A DNA stretch of 64,000 nt from Cryptomeria japonica (taxonomy: Eukaryota > Streptophyta > Pinopsida > Cupressales > Cupressaceae), in assembly GCF_030272615.1 (NCBI RefSeq), contig NC_081408.1:619624476-619688475 (forward strand), written 5' to 3'. The position numbers were made by a program, and so were the translations under genes. The first letter of the stretch is position 1. Each line of letters starts with the position of its first letter. A model generated the notes under the pieces. The model saw nothing but the letters and a program-made list of their open reading frames with translations. It searched no databases and was not told where the DNA came from. This document shows positions 47,946-59,895 of the stretch, piece after piece.

Positions 47946-49353
47946 TTCTAATTAATTTGGAATAGGTGCACCTAACTCGGTAGGTAAGGTGCTTTCTTCA
48001 TCTGACATGATTTCCTTCTTTTTCCAAATCATCTTGAATTTTTCTTTTATCTCTTCAGTGTCTCTTCTAGGTTGATCTCTGCAATCTCCAGCTAAATGTC
48101 CAACTTTGTGACAATGAAAACATGCCATACCAGGATTTCTCCATGATCTTCAGCTGTTCATTCCAAACCTTATAAAATAGTTGGCACTTATATGTCCATA
48201 TCTTCCACAACATTCGCACCATATCCTTGTATTGTAATCCCATGGTACTGCTGCATATTGTCGGTAAGGATCTGTGTGAGTTCCGTAACCTCTAGAATTT
48301 GCTCGGTGAGCAATCCTCATGTGGTTCTTTTGCTTAAACTAGCACTTCTTGGTACTATGTCCATATCTATTGCAGTTTCTACAAAACCCTTTGAATTTTG
48401 CCTTCTGATAGTTGTTAATAGACTTTGTCCTACATTGATTAGATGTGTGACCATATTTATTGTAGTTGTAACAATAACCATTTGACTTAGTGATATTCGA
48501 TTGCTTACCTTTTCTGATTTGGCACATGTTGGTTGTATGACCTTGATTTCCATAGTAGTAGAAAATAGGCTTCTTTCTTTTGATGTTATTCCTATTTCCA
48601 GCTTTCTTTGATGATTCTCCTCTCTTGGTAGTATGAATTCCTTTCTCGATAGAGTCTTTTCCTTTTGTAATCGAGTCTTGCATCTTTGTTGGGTCTTCTT
48701 GTATTCAGTTGCTCATCCAACATCTTTGATGCTTCATAACTTTTCTTCAATGTTTCCTTGGATTTCTTCTCTGTTTCAAGTTCATTGGTCAATCTTGATA
48801 CTTCAAGTTTCAATGCTTGATTCTCGTCATTCTTCAGAATTGCTTCATGATGTGCATACCCTAGTTGATCTAACATATTTTGTTGAATCCCAGTTAATCT
48901 TATGATTTCATCATTCTTATCAGATACTAAGACTTCAAGTTGTTATTTCTCTCTTTGTAGATCTCTTGTTTTATCCTCTGCTGTCCTTAATGCATCTAGA
49001 TTTTTAGTCATTTGTGTACTGAAATGTTCATGTTCTCTTTTCATTGCTTTTAGTTGATCAGCCAATGCTTTGTTCTTTTCTTTCAATACTCCAATTATTT
49101 CTTCAGTCTCTTCAAATATACTATTCTCAGATGATGTCTTAATTTGTTCCACTAACTCTTGAGAATCCTACAAGTCATCAGATAATCTTCTTCTTACTTT
49201 CAGAGATTTTTGCATTTGCCTTTGCATGTCTACAATCACTTGATTAGCATGATCCAGCTCTTCTTGTAGATATACAATCCTCCAAGATTGTTTATAGCCT
49301 TCCATTGATAAGATCTTTCTCTTTAGGTAGTTAAACCCTTTTCCAAGATTCAA
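47946..49353 (-). pseudogene. TE-K ORF1: coiled-coil, zinc-knuckle gag-like protein
   Basis: Minus strand. The N-terminal half (49353-48700) is heptad-rich (LQEELDHANQVIVDMQRQM, LKEKNKALADQLKAMKREH, LKLEVSRLTNELETEKK). The C-terminal half has knuckles, some intact and some mutated: FYYYGNQGHTTNMC, CYNYNKYGHTSNQC, CRNCNRYGHSTKKC (about 48540-48339), CECCGRYGHISANY and CFHCHKVGHLAGDC (about 48125). Stops at 49170, 48943 and elsewhere. The same design as ORF1 of TE-D and TE-E. Confidence 0.75.
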
Positions 49354-49366
49354 GCTCTGATGCCAA
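49353..49366 (-). other. TE-K primer binding site
   Basis: On minus TGGCATCAGAGCT after the LTR end CCTAACA; one base different from the usual TGGTATCAGAGC. Confidence 0.8.
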
Positions 49367-49367
49367 T

Positions 49368-50516
49368 TGTTAGGCCCAATATGGAAAGCTAATGTACTGA
49401 GAGGGGAGGGGTGAATCAGTACTCCAAAATTTTTCTAGAATAATAACTTTACTGTTATGCATAAACAGAATAGTGCAGTAACATAAAATAAAGTTAAAGC
49501 AAATAGATAACAATCATACATGATTCACTCCATAACACATATATTTTGGTTACGCAGAAACTCTTGGTTAGAGAGAAAAAATGTAGTGGGGATGGCACCC
49601 ACAACTTCACTACTACAATAATAAAGAATGCTCGGTTAGAGCTACATTTAGCTATTTCTGATAGCTTACCCTGTTAGGAGTAACAAGATCTATTAGATCT
49701 ACCTTGCTAAAGGATTTTACAACATTTATCTTGAATGCTGCACCTGGTTAGAGGCTTTACAATTTATAGACCTGATTAGAGTCTTTTACCTTGTTAAAGG
49801 TTTCTCTTTCAACTTCACAATATTACAATAAAATCATTACAAACATCTACAACTTTACATCTGAAATGTTATAGCAGATTCTATGTGCTCATAATAGATT
49901 ACCTTGCTTATAGGATACCTCGGTAACCCATATAGTAACTTGGTAAACCCTTCTGTTTACTCTATTCTTCGACTGTTCTCTGAAAACCTTCTCGGTGATC
50001 TCTGTGTCTCTGTAACAGTCTTCCTTCATGCATACATGCACTTCACTTATGTTGTATATATAGATCTCTTAAAACAGTGATCTAATTCGTTGCTTCGATC
50101 TTACAAACAAGATTCCTCGAATGAATAACTAAACAAAATATTTCATTGGTTAGATTGTCGTTGTAATCATACACAATCTTCTGGTGCAATTTCCAATGTA
50201 ATAATGGTTAGATGTGCCTTGATCTTGTAACATGTTTTCATATGCATGTCCAGGTTCAATGTATTTGGTAACACGTTTCACTTGGTGAATATCAACTCGG
50301 TGTGTCATCTTTACTGCTCGGTAGTTATGAAAAGATACTCAGTAGACAGCTCGGTGTATACTGTGTTTTGTGACTGCTTTCTTCTATAACCGACTAGACT
50401 GTGCATACCGACTTCTCTATGTGTATAACGACTACATGATTCGATAGTGCTAACTGACTAGAATATATAGTATGACTTTGAATATAAAACTAATGGCAAT
50501 TTGATAAGTAGTAACA
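49368..50516 (-). repeat. TE-K 5' LTR
   Basis: 1,149 bp. On minus it starts TGTTACTACTTATC and ends GGGCCTAACA. Near its end it has the TGATTCACCCCTCCCCTCTCAGTAC block typical of these Copia-type LTRs. It holds many AACCGAG/CTCGGTA-type short motifs but no ORF. Confidence 0.82.
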
Positions 50517-51427
50517 GTGAGGGCTTTCAACCCAATCCTAGGATGACAAATGTCAACATGAGATGGCTTGGGAGGAGAGGGAAGAAGCATTAAATGCTTG
50601 AGATGACTTGAAGGTTACCTTGGGAGGCAAGGTTAGGCTTGAGTTGAATGAATAAAGCCTTTATCCAATAAATAATGCCTTTATCCAATAGATAAACTCT
50701 TGTGCAAGAGTTAGTGAGGATAACCATGGTCAAAGCAATAAATGTTTGAAGAGACCCATGAGTTAAATGGGGGTTGAGTTAGAGAGAAATTCTCTAACCA
50801 TGTGGGTGAGTTGAGTTTAACCATTAATGGTTATGGAAGAACCATAAATGGTTATGTAAGAGCCATTAATGGTTTGGAGGACTTTAGGGGTTAACTTGTT
50901 GAAGACATAAAGGTTTTAATGCTTTTCAAAGACTTTGAGGCTTTGAGAAGTGACTTTAAGTTGCTTAGGAATGTGACAATAATTAGGGGATGTGATTAGG
51001 CAAGTTTAGAATGGATTAGAATAATCTAGAATGGGTTAGAAGAGCCTAGAATGGTTTGGTGGGTGAGAGAAAATAGGATTTTAATTAAAATAAAATTCAT
51101 TTATTTCAACCAAATAGGTGCAACTTGCATTTGTAGGAGAATGCAAGTGGGGGGGTAGTTTAGGGATTTTAAATAAGTATTTTATTATTTATTTAAATGA
51201 GGAAAAGGGGTTAAATTAAATAAAGGTGTTTTATTCATTTAATTGATTTAGAGTGTGGCTTAATGAATTGATTTAAATAAATTTAATAATTTAATTAGTT
51301 AATAGGAGGAAGAGGTTGAGGATGAAATTAATTAAATATAAATTTAATTAACTGATTATTGATGGTTAAATAATTAAATAAATAGTAAATATTTATTTAA
51401 TTAAGTGGATAGATTTATGTGACTACA
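50517..51427 (-). repeat. TE-J: truncated Gypsy LTR related to TE-I LTR
   Basis: On minus it starts TGTAGTCACATAAATC at 51427 and follows the TE-I LTR closely in layout: A/T-rich TTTAATTAAAT zone, CTTCTAAnCCATTCTAG, CATTAATGGTTA repeats, ACATGGTTA and GACATTTGTCA. It breaks at 50517 where TE-K is inserted. The remainder of the LTR and its internal region are missing. The A/T-rich half has TE-I-like spacing but clear sequence differences, so it is a sister family. Confidence 0.8.
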
Positions 51428-54400
51428 GAAATAAAATATTCTGCACATAAGCATGCATCCCAATGGAGACCACTCTATCTTTCAAACACACAGATTTGAA
51501 GATCGTATCAAAATATCATTCCATTCATCTACCAAAAATGTCTACACTGAATTTCAAACAAAATTGTCTATTTTTCCAAATCAAAGTTTTTCGGACCTTA
51601 AACAAAGCTACTTAATTACATTTATAGCCCCCAGGCCAATAGTTCATTTGAAAATAACTCTAAACTCTTAAATTCTACCCTAGAGTTAAAAAGAAATTGT
51701 TTGCTTTCAACTGGATAAAACTTAAATGAGCAACGACCAAAAACAGGATGACAACTCATCCACAAACTGGCCATGAATCCATCATGAAAGAATTGACTGC
51801 TGATTTGTCCTATTTTGTCGTGGCACCATGCACATTTTTCCACTCCAGATATGCTATTGAGAAATTTAGGATAACTTGATAGTGCGGGAGTCCAATTTGT
51901 AGGATGCTCTGCTTCTAAACTTCTTTGTCCATGTTCACCTGCATAAGTTTTATTTTATGTGCTTCCAAGTGATTGAAGCAGACTGCTAACATGGATTATA
52001 TCCTTGCCACTTTGGAAAAGTTGTCTATGGTTAGAGACTTCATCTCTTTTACTAGCTACACCATTTGTTTAAAGGTTTTGACCATCTCTACCGTTGGTTC
52101 AATCGTCTGTCCATCCTCCTTCAAGTGTTGAATGTTGATGCAATTTAGATCTTTCTACATCATATCAATTAGTTCTTTTAATCCTTTAAGTAGCTTGACA
52201 GATTCTTCATGGCCTTGTTTAATGATATAATTTATCGATTCAACATTCTTCCTTGAAACATACAACACATTGTCATCTAGGTTTTCCACTGGCTTCTCAG
52301 TTAGCAATTTCATAATGCCAAATTTATGCACATCATTCATCTACACCAAGATTTCTACCCATTTGATTCTTTCTTTTTCCCACGTGATAGCTTTCAGTTC
52401 TAGCTCTTTACTCATAGTTATGGTGTTATCATATACCTTAATCAGGCTAGAAATATAGTCCATGCCCTGTTGTACTATAGAATCAAGCCACTCATCAAAA
52501 ACTTTGTTTATCATGTGGCTTATTTGGACTTCATCTAACAGTTTTTGATTCACTGGTGATTTGGGGTCAAAAGACAATGTCATCTTTGTCAGGGGTTTAG
52601 GACTCGGGTGATGTATGGTGTTAATATACTCTGCCATCTGGGTAACAATCTGTTTCAGCTCCCATTTTTCCTTCTCATATTTCCAAGTCCTAGATATCAT
52701 CCTCTTTGTAGAAGATTCTAAATGTTTGGCATCTACATCCCTTGAAACAACTCCCAAGTCAATCTTCTCCATAGTAGAATCATCCTCAGTGGCTTTTTTT
52801 TGAATCTCTATTTGAGATGGGCTTAGCTACTTCCACTACCCAATGACCTATTTCATCATCAACTTCCATCATTGCCTATGTTTTGAGATTCTTGGGTTTA
52901 GATATTTTCCCAAGGAACTTTCTTACCATATCCTCCATGGGAATTGTAATGGGGACATTTTTGCATTTCTTTCCAATCTAAGCTCCAAGCCATCAAGAAG
53001 TGCTGGAAGTTTCTTTAGGTAGTGGAGGTGTCTAAGCATCAGGTGGGTTGACAACAGTCATAGTGCTCATCGGATTTGGCTCTTCTTCAGGTTCTTTGCC
53101 TACATCTATATCTTGCACTAAAGGGTTATTTAACACATGTTGATCCATGATCACTTGGGTTTCTTCGCCTGGATCCAAGTCCACAATAATTTGAATCACC
53201 ACGAGTTCTCTATTCTTCTTCTCTATCCTTGAGCAAGTAACTTGAACTGCTGAAGAACTCAATGGGGACCTCTTTTATCTTCTGGATTGAACCTCTCAAA
53301 TAATAAGCCTTGTTTCACTTGCAATATCAACAATTTTGTTAGAGGAGGAAGTGGGAATCTAAGTTGTAGCAAGTGGACCAACTGTTAATTCATGAGGAGT
53401 GACAATCGCCTCCTTTCTAAATTTTTGATCTCTTAACCACTTCTTTGTCCTTCTTATGACATTGAAGGATTTGGTTTGAATATTTTCCTCTTCTCTCCTA
53501 TCCTAGTCAATTTCAGGAATAGGCTGCCCTTGAACCCTTTCATTGAATTTGGGATCCAAAACATCTTCCCCTTCGTCTTCTTGTACTCTAGACACATGAA
53601 TGGACAACCTCATTGTAGCAACCTACTACAGAGTAAATCTTGACCACAATCTCCTCCTTACTTCAAACTCATCACAACAATTTCCCAGTAATCTTCTAAT
53701 TGAGCTTCATGCAAAAATTCTCATCAACATTTATATGCTCTACAACATATCCCCTGCTATCAAATTTTCATCTGGGAATGTAGGGCTGGAAATTCATTTT
53801 CTTGAACTCTAATTCTAGGTTCAAAGCATCAGATACATATTTACAACTGTACTAACCAAGTTCAATTAGGAAGACATCTCTGGATTCACCCTTTGTCCCT
53901 AACCTTTTTTCAATGTGCGTTAACTACCTGCAAACCTCAATAAGCACATAATTGTCAAAGGCATATCTGGGCAATTTGAATGGTTCACCTTCAAAGCCCC
54001 CCACTTTAATGTAAGTAAATCTGGGAAACTGGATAAAGTAGCTTCCATATATACTAACCAGCTCCGTGGCTTTGGCTGACATTCTTTTATTTATGTCTCC
54101 CTGTAATTCAAAGGCAAGCCTTCCTACAAAGAAATCCTTCCACCTTGTAAAATTTTATGCATGTCTCTATTGTTGTAGGTAACAGTAATAATCATAGACC
54201 TTTATGCCATCCACCCAAGGCTCATTATGCAACCCCGACCATTCTCTGGTATAATCCAATATATAAAATAATATGAGGACATGTAAAAACTAGACATTCC
54301 AACAAAGTTTCTCAAACACTCATGGAGTCTTTCGGTAATAACCTGTGCATAGTCAAGGTATTTGTCACGAGCTAACAACACCTAAATATAGAAGTACATC

Positions 54401-55870
54401 CAATCCTCCCAATAGAAAGAGTGTGAGTTCCCTTTCAATCGGTTTAACAATATTACAATGTCTCGCACCTCTGTGAGGATATGTTCCCTGGTAAGAGGCT
54501 TGGGTAACCGAGACCCCCCTTTATGAACCTTCAGAAGCCAATTCTTTGCAATGACGCTTTTGTATGTGCTTTTCTTCTAAGAGAAAAATTCATATGAGGT
54601 TTCAATTCACCAGTGTTCGTACAACTCCTTATGAGCAATTCCCATTGCAATCATGACCATCTCTTTGTTAATTTCTACTAACAGTTCGCAACTACTGGTC
54701 CTAATGCACCTACTATCAACATCATATCTATTCATACATGCTGTTACTAGATATAGACAAGGAGTGGCAGTTGGGAAAGAAACACCTTCAATCAGGCCAC
54801 TTCTAACTATTCTCTTCATCATTGAATCTGCTTTAGGGTTTTTAGCTCTTTCTAAGAAATCTCCTAAGTCAGCTTGGGCCAAAGAGGTGTCACTCAACTC
54901 TGGAAGTATACTAACTAGGCATGATGTGCGACCAAGTTTTGGAAGAGTCAGCCTCATAATGGCCTCTTTTACATTTATCAAACAGTTCCTAAATAGGACA
55001 TAATTTTATTCCAAAACAAAAGAATTTTCCTACATTGACTGACCTTCTGAGCTAGTAACACAATGGAGGGGAATTATCAAAACTCACCTATTACCACCAT
55101 GAAATCTGTGAAACCCTCAAAAGTATGGATTTGAAATTACCTTCAATGTCTTTTTCTCCTTCAATAATAATAGCCACTACTTTCACAATTTTGAGAATTC
55201 ACATGTTAAAAAATGGAAAACAACTGAGTAACATCTACACATGCCTCATAATGATTCATTTGAACATATGAGATAACCAATGATTTGATAGGAACCTGAC
55301 AACTTTATTAATTACACATCAACTCCACACAAATGGTTTACGTTTTCATGATTTCTTTCCAAATTTAGAATTTTAAATTATAAGATGCCGAGAATATTCC
55401 TTTTGCTACCGACACCTTTAGTGTTATTAATTTCCTTGGGGCCAAACTTGGAATGAACCTTTGAACTTTGAACCAACTTGCAAGGAGTTCAATGGTTCAA
55501 GTTCAATCCAAAGAAAAATAGAAGAAATCTCAACTTGCGGCTTAACACAACACCAAGAATGAGCGAAGACCCTGAACAAACGTAAAGGAAGAATTTGAAC
55601 CTTTAACCCTGAACCAATTTAGGAATGGTTCAAAGTTCAAGTTCAAGACCAACTTAACACATTCACACATGCTCACTTAACAACATTACATAGCTGTGAG
55701 GGGACCAGTTGAATCTTGAACCTTGAACTAACTCACAGGTTCAACCGACAGGTTCAATGGGGCAGAAAAGGTGAAACATAAAGGAACTAAAGGTGCATGA
55801 TCATTGACAAGTCAAACTGAATGAGGGAAAAAGAATTAAATACACATTATTTTGTTCAAAACAAATAATG
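51428..55870 (-). repeat. TE-H 5' LTR, 3' end removed
   Basis: Homologous to 20336-24716 throughout. TE-J starts exactly where homology stops (GAAAT at 51428-51432 is its expected TSD). Its right end meets TE-E ORF2 at 55870. The noncoding leader zone 54985-55870 includes the TTCAAG/CTTGAA repeat area (about 55440-55760). The LTR-borne ORF lies at 51640-54981. Confidence 0.7.
51640..54981 (-). pseudogene. LTR-borne ORF, copy in TE-H 5' LTR
   Basis: Minus strand from the ATG at 54981. The first 124 residues parallel the other copy (SLAQADLGDFLERAKNPKADS, LLVEINKEMVMIAMGIAHKE). The middle part is more degraded here. The 52772-52155 section is better preserved than in the other copy: a 143-residue open stretch plus 61 more, charged and helical-looking (FDEWLDSIVQQGMDYISSLI, ENLDDNVLYVSRKNVESINY). 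The C-terminus again has CAWCHDKIGQ and ends FSNELLAWGL. Two decayed copies with matching start, order and end support one original long ORF in the LTR. Function unknown. Confidence 0.6.
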
Positions 55871-58056
55871 TGGTAGCATGGTGGCAATTGAGTTTCCACT
55901 TGATGATATTTTTCCAGTGGAGGTGGAATATCCACACTAGGTTAAATTAATGATGCTTCAACTGCTTTTTCTGGTGTAATAGTAATAACCGGTTGTTTTA
56001 ATGGTTGCATAACTAGTTCAATGATATTAACAGATAGATCAATGGTGTCCTAAATATCATCAACAAAAATAACTGGTAGAGAAGTAGATTCATCCTTATG
56101 CTTAATAGGATAGACAATATCTGGTGTAGTAATTTCTTCTTCATCTGACTCTGGTTGTGCTCCAGTCTTTGTTTGATCAGTTTTATGAGACTTTATCTTC
56201 TCATGCATCCATTGAATATTTCTAGCTATGTGATGAGTTTCAACTTCAACATATTGCATCTTTCCATTCATTAACATCAATCTTCTTGTCTTAAAATGAA
56301 ACTTTCCTTTGAATTTATCAATCAATGTTACTAATTCATCTCTAGACAACTCAAGAAAATATTGAATGAAAGTACTATCAATTATTTCTTGATCTTGTTC
56401 AATAGCCACTTCCCACTTCTTTACAAGAATAGAATACAAAGAATCAGAAATATCATCTTTAAGATCCTGAGGAAATTGATTGTATTGACACAAATAGCTG
56501 ATTACCTTTTGAACAATTTTTTTCTTCTGATCTTCATCAAATCAATCAAAACATTCTTTCACATTATCAAACCTATTCTTCCCTAATATTTTTACAGTTC
56601 TCTAAAAATTAGTCATAGGTTTGTAAGATAAAGCATTAATAGGAATACCCTATTGTGAGGTGTCTTCTAGTGGTTTGGCTTTCTTACCAGTTGCTTTCAT
56701 TTTCTTTGGCTCCTCTTTAATATCAGTATCATCAGATTCTGCTTGAGGAATAAGTTGTCTGCCTCTCTTCTTCGTTGCAGTCTGCTTTTTAGCATATACT
56801 TTTGGTGCCGGTTCCTTCTTGACTTGTACACTTCTTGTTATTCTTGTATTAGTTGGCGCTAAAGGTGCTTGCTCAACCTTCTTCTTCTTTTCTTTAGCAC
56901 TACTAGGTTGAGCACTACTAGTTTTAGTTGGTGCAATTTTCTCCTTGAATGTTCCCAAACTTTTCTTCTTCTAATCCACTGGAGATTCCAACAAATTATT
57001 AGCATAACCAATTAACAAGTCATAATTGACTTCATAACTCATATCTTTCATTTCATCCTCCCTGGGTTCGATGGCTTCCATGAGAAAAAAGTCTATGGTG
57101 GTTGTGAAACAAATGTCTTTTGCAAAATATTTCACCACATCTTCAAGTAGCCTCACCCTCATACTCATCTTCTTTTTGAATTCATTAAAATATCTATTCA
57201 TTGCAGTAGAGAATGTGTTCTTTACAACCTTAATGTTGTTCTTGATTTGAGCAGTTACCGATAGGTCCTTTGACCATTGAATGTCACTAATTCTTGGTAG
57301 GAAATTTTGGAAGTAAAAAAATAGACCAATCAATAGTTGACCAAATTTTAACTTTTGATTGTTGTCTTTCTTTATTGATTGCAGATTCAATATAAATTGA
57401 CTCCTTATAGGCTCGCATAGGTCATAATTTGCGTTCTCATTAATCATTCTATAAGTTGTAAGCACAGTTGGAGATGGCACATTGTTCATTCTAATGGAAT
57501 AAAATATTGTATAACCAATAACCATAGTAGCCAATCTAGTTGTTGGGTCCTTAATGTTGTTAACTGAAAATGCACATCCCTCAGAGGTGGTCTTAGTTAA
57601 TGTAGTCACAATCTCTTTTGAAATCCTCCTCAGCTTTGGAACTTCACCGGTTTGCCAAAAACTAGTCACAACATGGATTGCTTCCTTAGTGATTGTGTGT
57701 GACCTTTCAAGATATATATTTTCACCATGCACATGACTAATAATTATCCAAACATGTTCCTCTTCAAAGTCTTCAAGAAAATCTGCCACATTGTGAAAAA
57801 CCTTTTCATAAACCCTAATGTACTCAGGTTTGATCTTTCCACTTTCATCACACAAAGATTTCAGTTAAGAGTAAATTAATAATGATCCTAAATCTTTGAT
57901 TTTGTAGTCAATGTAACTAGATAAATCAACTTTTATAATAATACCATCAGGAAGTTGAGACAAAGCATTGTAAGATACTATATGATGAGATTCCATAGTC
58001 TCCATAGGTTCAGAAGTGATCATAAGTCTCTCTACTTGCTTAGATGATGACGCCAT
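55871..58056 (-). pseudogene. TE-E ORF2, N-terminal and middle part; unknown function
   Basis: Minus strand from the ATG at 58056. It stays in one frame for about 2.2 kb with only a few stops (57865-57867, 56971-56973, 56650-56652, 56050-56052 and one or two near 56600). Blocks shared with TE-D ORF2: CDESGKIKPEY, HGENIYLE..ITKEAIHVVT, VNNIKD, SIRMNNVPSP, then MEAIEPRE...MSYEVNYDLL near 57070. The middle is Lys/Pro/Thr-rich (56958-56650), then a helical stretch (SRDELVTLIDKFKGKFHFKTRR). TE-H interrupts it at 55870; the C-terminal part is at 18600-19859. No known domain recognised. Confidence 0.65.
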
Positions 58057-58619
58057 TCTGGATAAATTTGATTTGAAAGAGATTTACAAAAGAATACCAT
58101 AATTCCTCCATGGCAGCAAGGTTTCCGGTTGATCTCTTGAATGTACACCAGTTCCACCTTCACTAATCTTTGAATCAACTTCAATCTTTCAATTTGTAGC
58201 ACAAATCCATCTATAATCAGCTAGCAATTCTCTTTTTTCTCTGCAAGTACTCAAGAGTTCTCTTTTGAATGCAATTAGGGTAAAAATAACATAATAAAAC
58301 TTTCTTCTATAAAATTTACCCACTGCATTAATTGCTTGACCAATAGGGTAACAAACCCTAATATACTACTTAACAATACTTCTAGTACTGATAGGTATAT
58401 AACTGATTGACAATCTTTTGAAAAATTGATAGACAAAGATATCAAGAGTTCTCACAAAATAACTCAAAACACAAACTTTCTTACCACCCATTCGTCAAGG
58501 GGTCCGGAAGTAAATTTACCACTATGCTCCCCTTAGGCTTGTTTGAAAGGCTTAATTCACCGGTGCAGGATTCTCCACATTGGGTGAAGGCTTAGGTTCA
58601 TCTGCAAGCTCATTCTCAC
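58057..58619 (-). other. TE-E ORF1-ORF2 intergenic stretch
   Basis: 560 bases between the zinc-knuckle ORF1 and ORF2. The + strand text CTCCCCTTAGGCTTG near 58528 corresponds to the G-run after TE-D ORF1. No ORF or RNA gene is seen. Confidence 0.5.
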
Positions 58620-59846
58620 TCTTCTTCTTTCAAATTTGGCTCATCTCCTCTCTGGTTTTCTCAACATTTACCTCCTGCTTACCCTTCTGATCTAAAGAAT
58701 GATTAACCGGTTTGTTCTTTTTGGTTCTACAAAACTTTGCCACATGTCCTGGTTTGTGACAATGATAGCAGGTCATTCCAGATGATCTCCAAGGTCCTGC
58801 ATTACCTCTTCCAGTTCTCCTTTTGTAGTTTATAGCCACATGACCATAATTGTTATAAATGATGCAAATAACATTAGTTACCTTTCCCATTTCAAATGGA
58901 CTAAACCAGTTGACATAGGGTTTTTGCCAGTTCATGTTTCCCCAGTTTTCATAGGTTCTCCTTTTGTCACCATTAGGCCTTAGATTCATGTGAGGTACTG
59001 GATTTTTTGCTCCATATCAGCATTCAACTGATCTATGTCCATACATGTTGCATATAAAACAATGACCTTCAAATATCCTAGATACATACCTAGCATTTGC
59101 ATTATAGCCTGTATTCTCATTTTTTCTGTTTCTACACACATTTGTAGTATATCTAGGTTTATAACAGACAAATCAAATAGGTTTAAAAACTTTCTTACTG
59201 GTAGACAAGATAGCCTTAGGAGCAATTTTGCCTTTGTGTATGTCACTCTTTGTACCAAAAGATTCTCCTTTCTCAGAAGTATTAAAACCTAGTCCAGATG
59301 TATCACCTTTCATCCTCTGAGATTGGATATGCTCATCCAGCATAGAAGAACTCTTATTGAACTTTTCTAGCTTTCCACTAGCCTTAGTGAGCTCTCTGGT
59401 AAGATCTTCATTGTGTTTTGCAAGAGTCTCTCTTAGAGATGGTTCCATTTCAAGATCTAGCTACAAAGCCTCATTTCCTTTTTTTCTTCATGCCAATGCT
59501 CATGAAAATTTTCATTCTCTTTTTTGATATTAGCAATCTCATGATCTCTATCTTTGATTAGGTCTTCAGCTGCCCTTCTTGCTTCTAGCTCTTGGCTCAT
59601 GCGGATAGTTAGGGCTTCTAACTCTCTTCTCATATTTAGCTCTTCATTGTTTAGTTTTTCAACTTCTTTAGCCAATGTATAAATGTTAGCTTCATTTGAA
59701 GAACTATTATCAGATATCTCCAATAGTTGTTCAGTTAGCTCTCTACTTTTGACTTGTGAAGCTTTAAATCTGACCCTTAGGGTTTCAATCTCTTCCTTGG
59801 TAGCATCAAGCACTCTAGCCATCTTTAAGTATCTCATATCCCCCAT
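58620..59846 (-). pseudogene. TE-E ORF1: coiled-coil, zinc-knuckle gag-like protein
   Basis: Minus strand. The ATG at 59846 starts a coiled-coil stretch (LDATKEEIETLRVRFKAS, LAKEVEKLNNEELNMRREL) to 59457, then more helical sequence (59448-59340) with a SSSMLDEHIQSQRMKGDTSGLG section that matches SSEELDDMLKKQKPNGDTNGLG of TE-D ORF1. Zinc knuckles: CIIYNNYGHVAINY (mutated) near 58860 and CYHCHKPGHVAKFC near 58765. Stops at 59457 and 58986 and frame changes break it. Confidence 0.77.
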
Positions 59847-59880
59847 GGTCCTTCCAAGTGATTAAGCCTTAAGGAAGTTT

Positions 59881-59893
59881 GGCTCTGATACCA
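59881..59893 (-). other. TE-E primer binding site
   Basis: On minus TGGTATCAGAGCC, two bases beyond the LTR end. Initiator-Met-tRNA type, as in TE-D. Confidence 0.88.
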
Positions 59894-59895
59894 AT

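Larger units (their letters stand above)
47946..50516 (-). mobile_element. TE-K: truncated Copia-type element, minus strand
   Basis: Only the 5' LTR (50516-49368), PBS and an ORF1-like coiled-coil/zinc gene remain. It is inserted into the TE-J LTR; the right-hand flank is GTGAG (50517-50521). The left end stops inside or just after ORF1 and meets TE-H gag at 47946. No second LTR of this type is present in the window, so its 3' half was lost with parts of TE-J and TE-H. Confidence 0.78.
19860..55870 (-). mobile_element. TE-H: Ty3/Gypsy element with very long LTRs, minus strand
   Basis: Two homologous segments in the same orientation (51428-55870 and about 20336-24716) flank minus-strand gag, protease, aRNase H, RT, RNase H and integrase. 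That is the arrangement of LTRs around an internal region. Visible copies are about 4.4 kb; extension of the left copy to the ORF2 of TE-E gives about 4.9 kb. The exact ends are uncertain by about 20 bases, because no clear TG...CA is seen; TGGTT near 19858 and TGGTA at 55871 are a possible TSD. Inside it are TE-I (in integrase) and TE-J/TE-K (in the 5' LTR). A deletion near 47946 removed the 5' LTR end and PBS. The LTR copies differ by roughly a tenth, so it is old. Confidence 0.7.
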
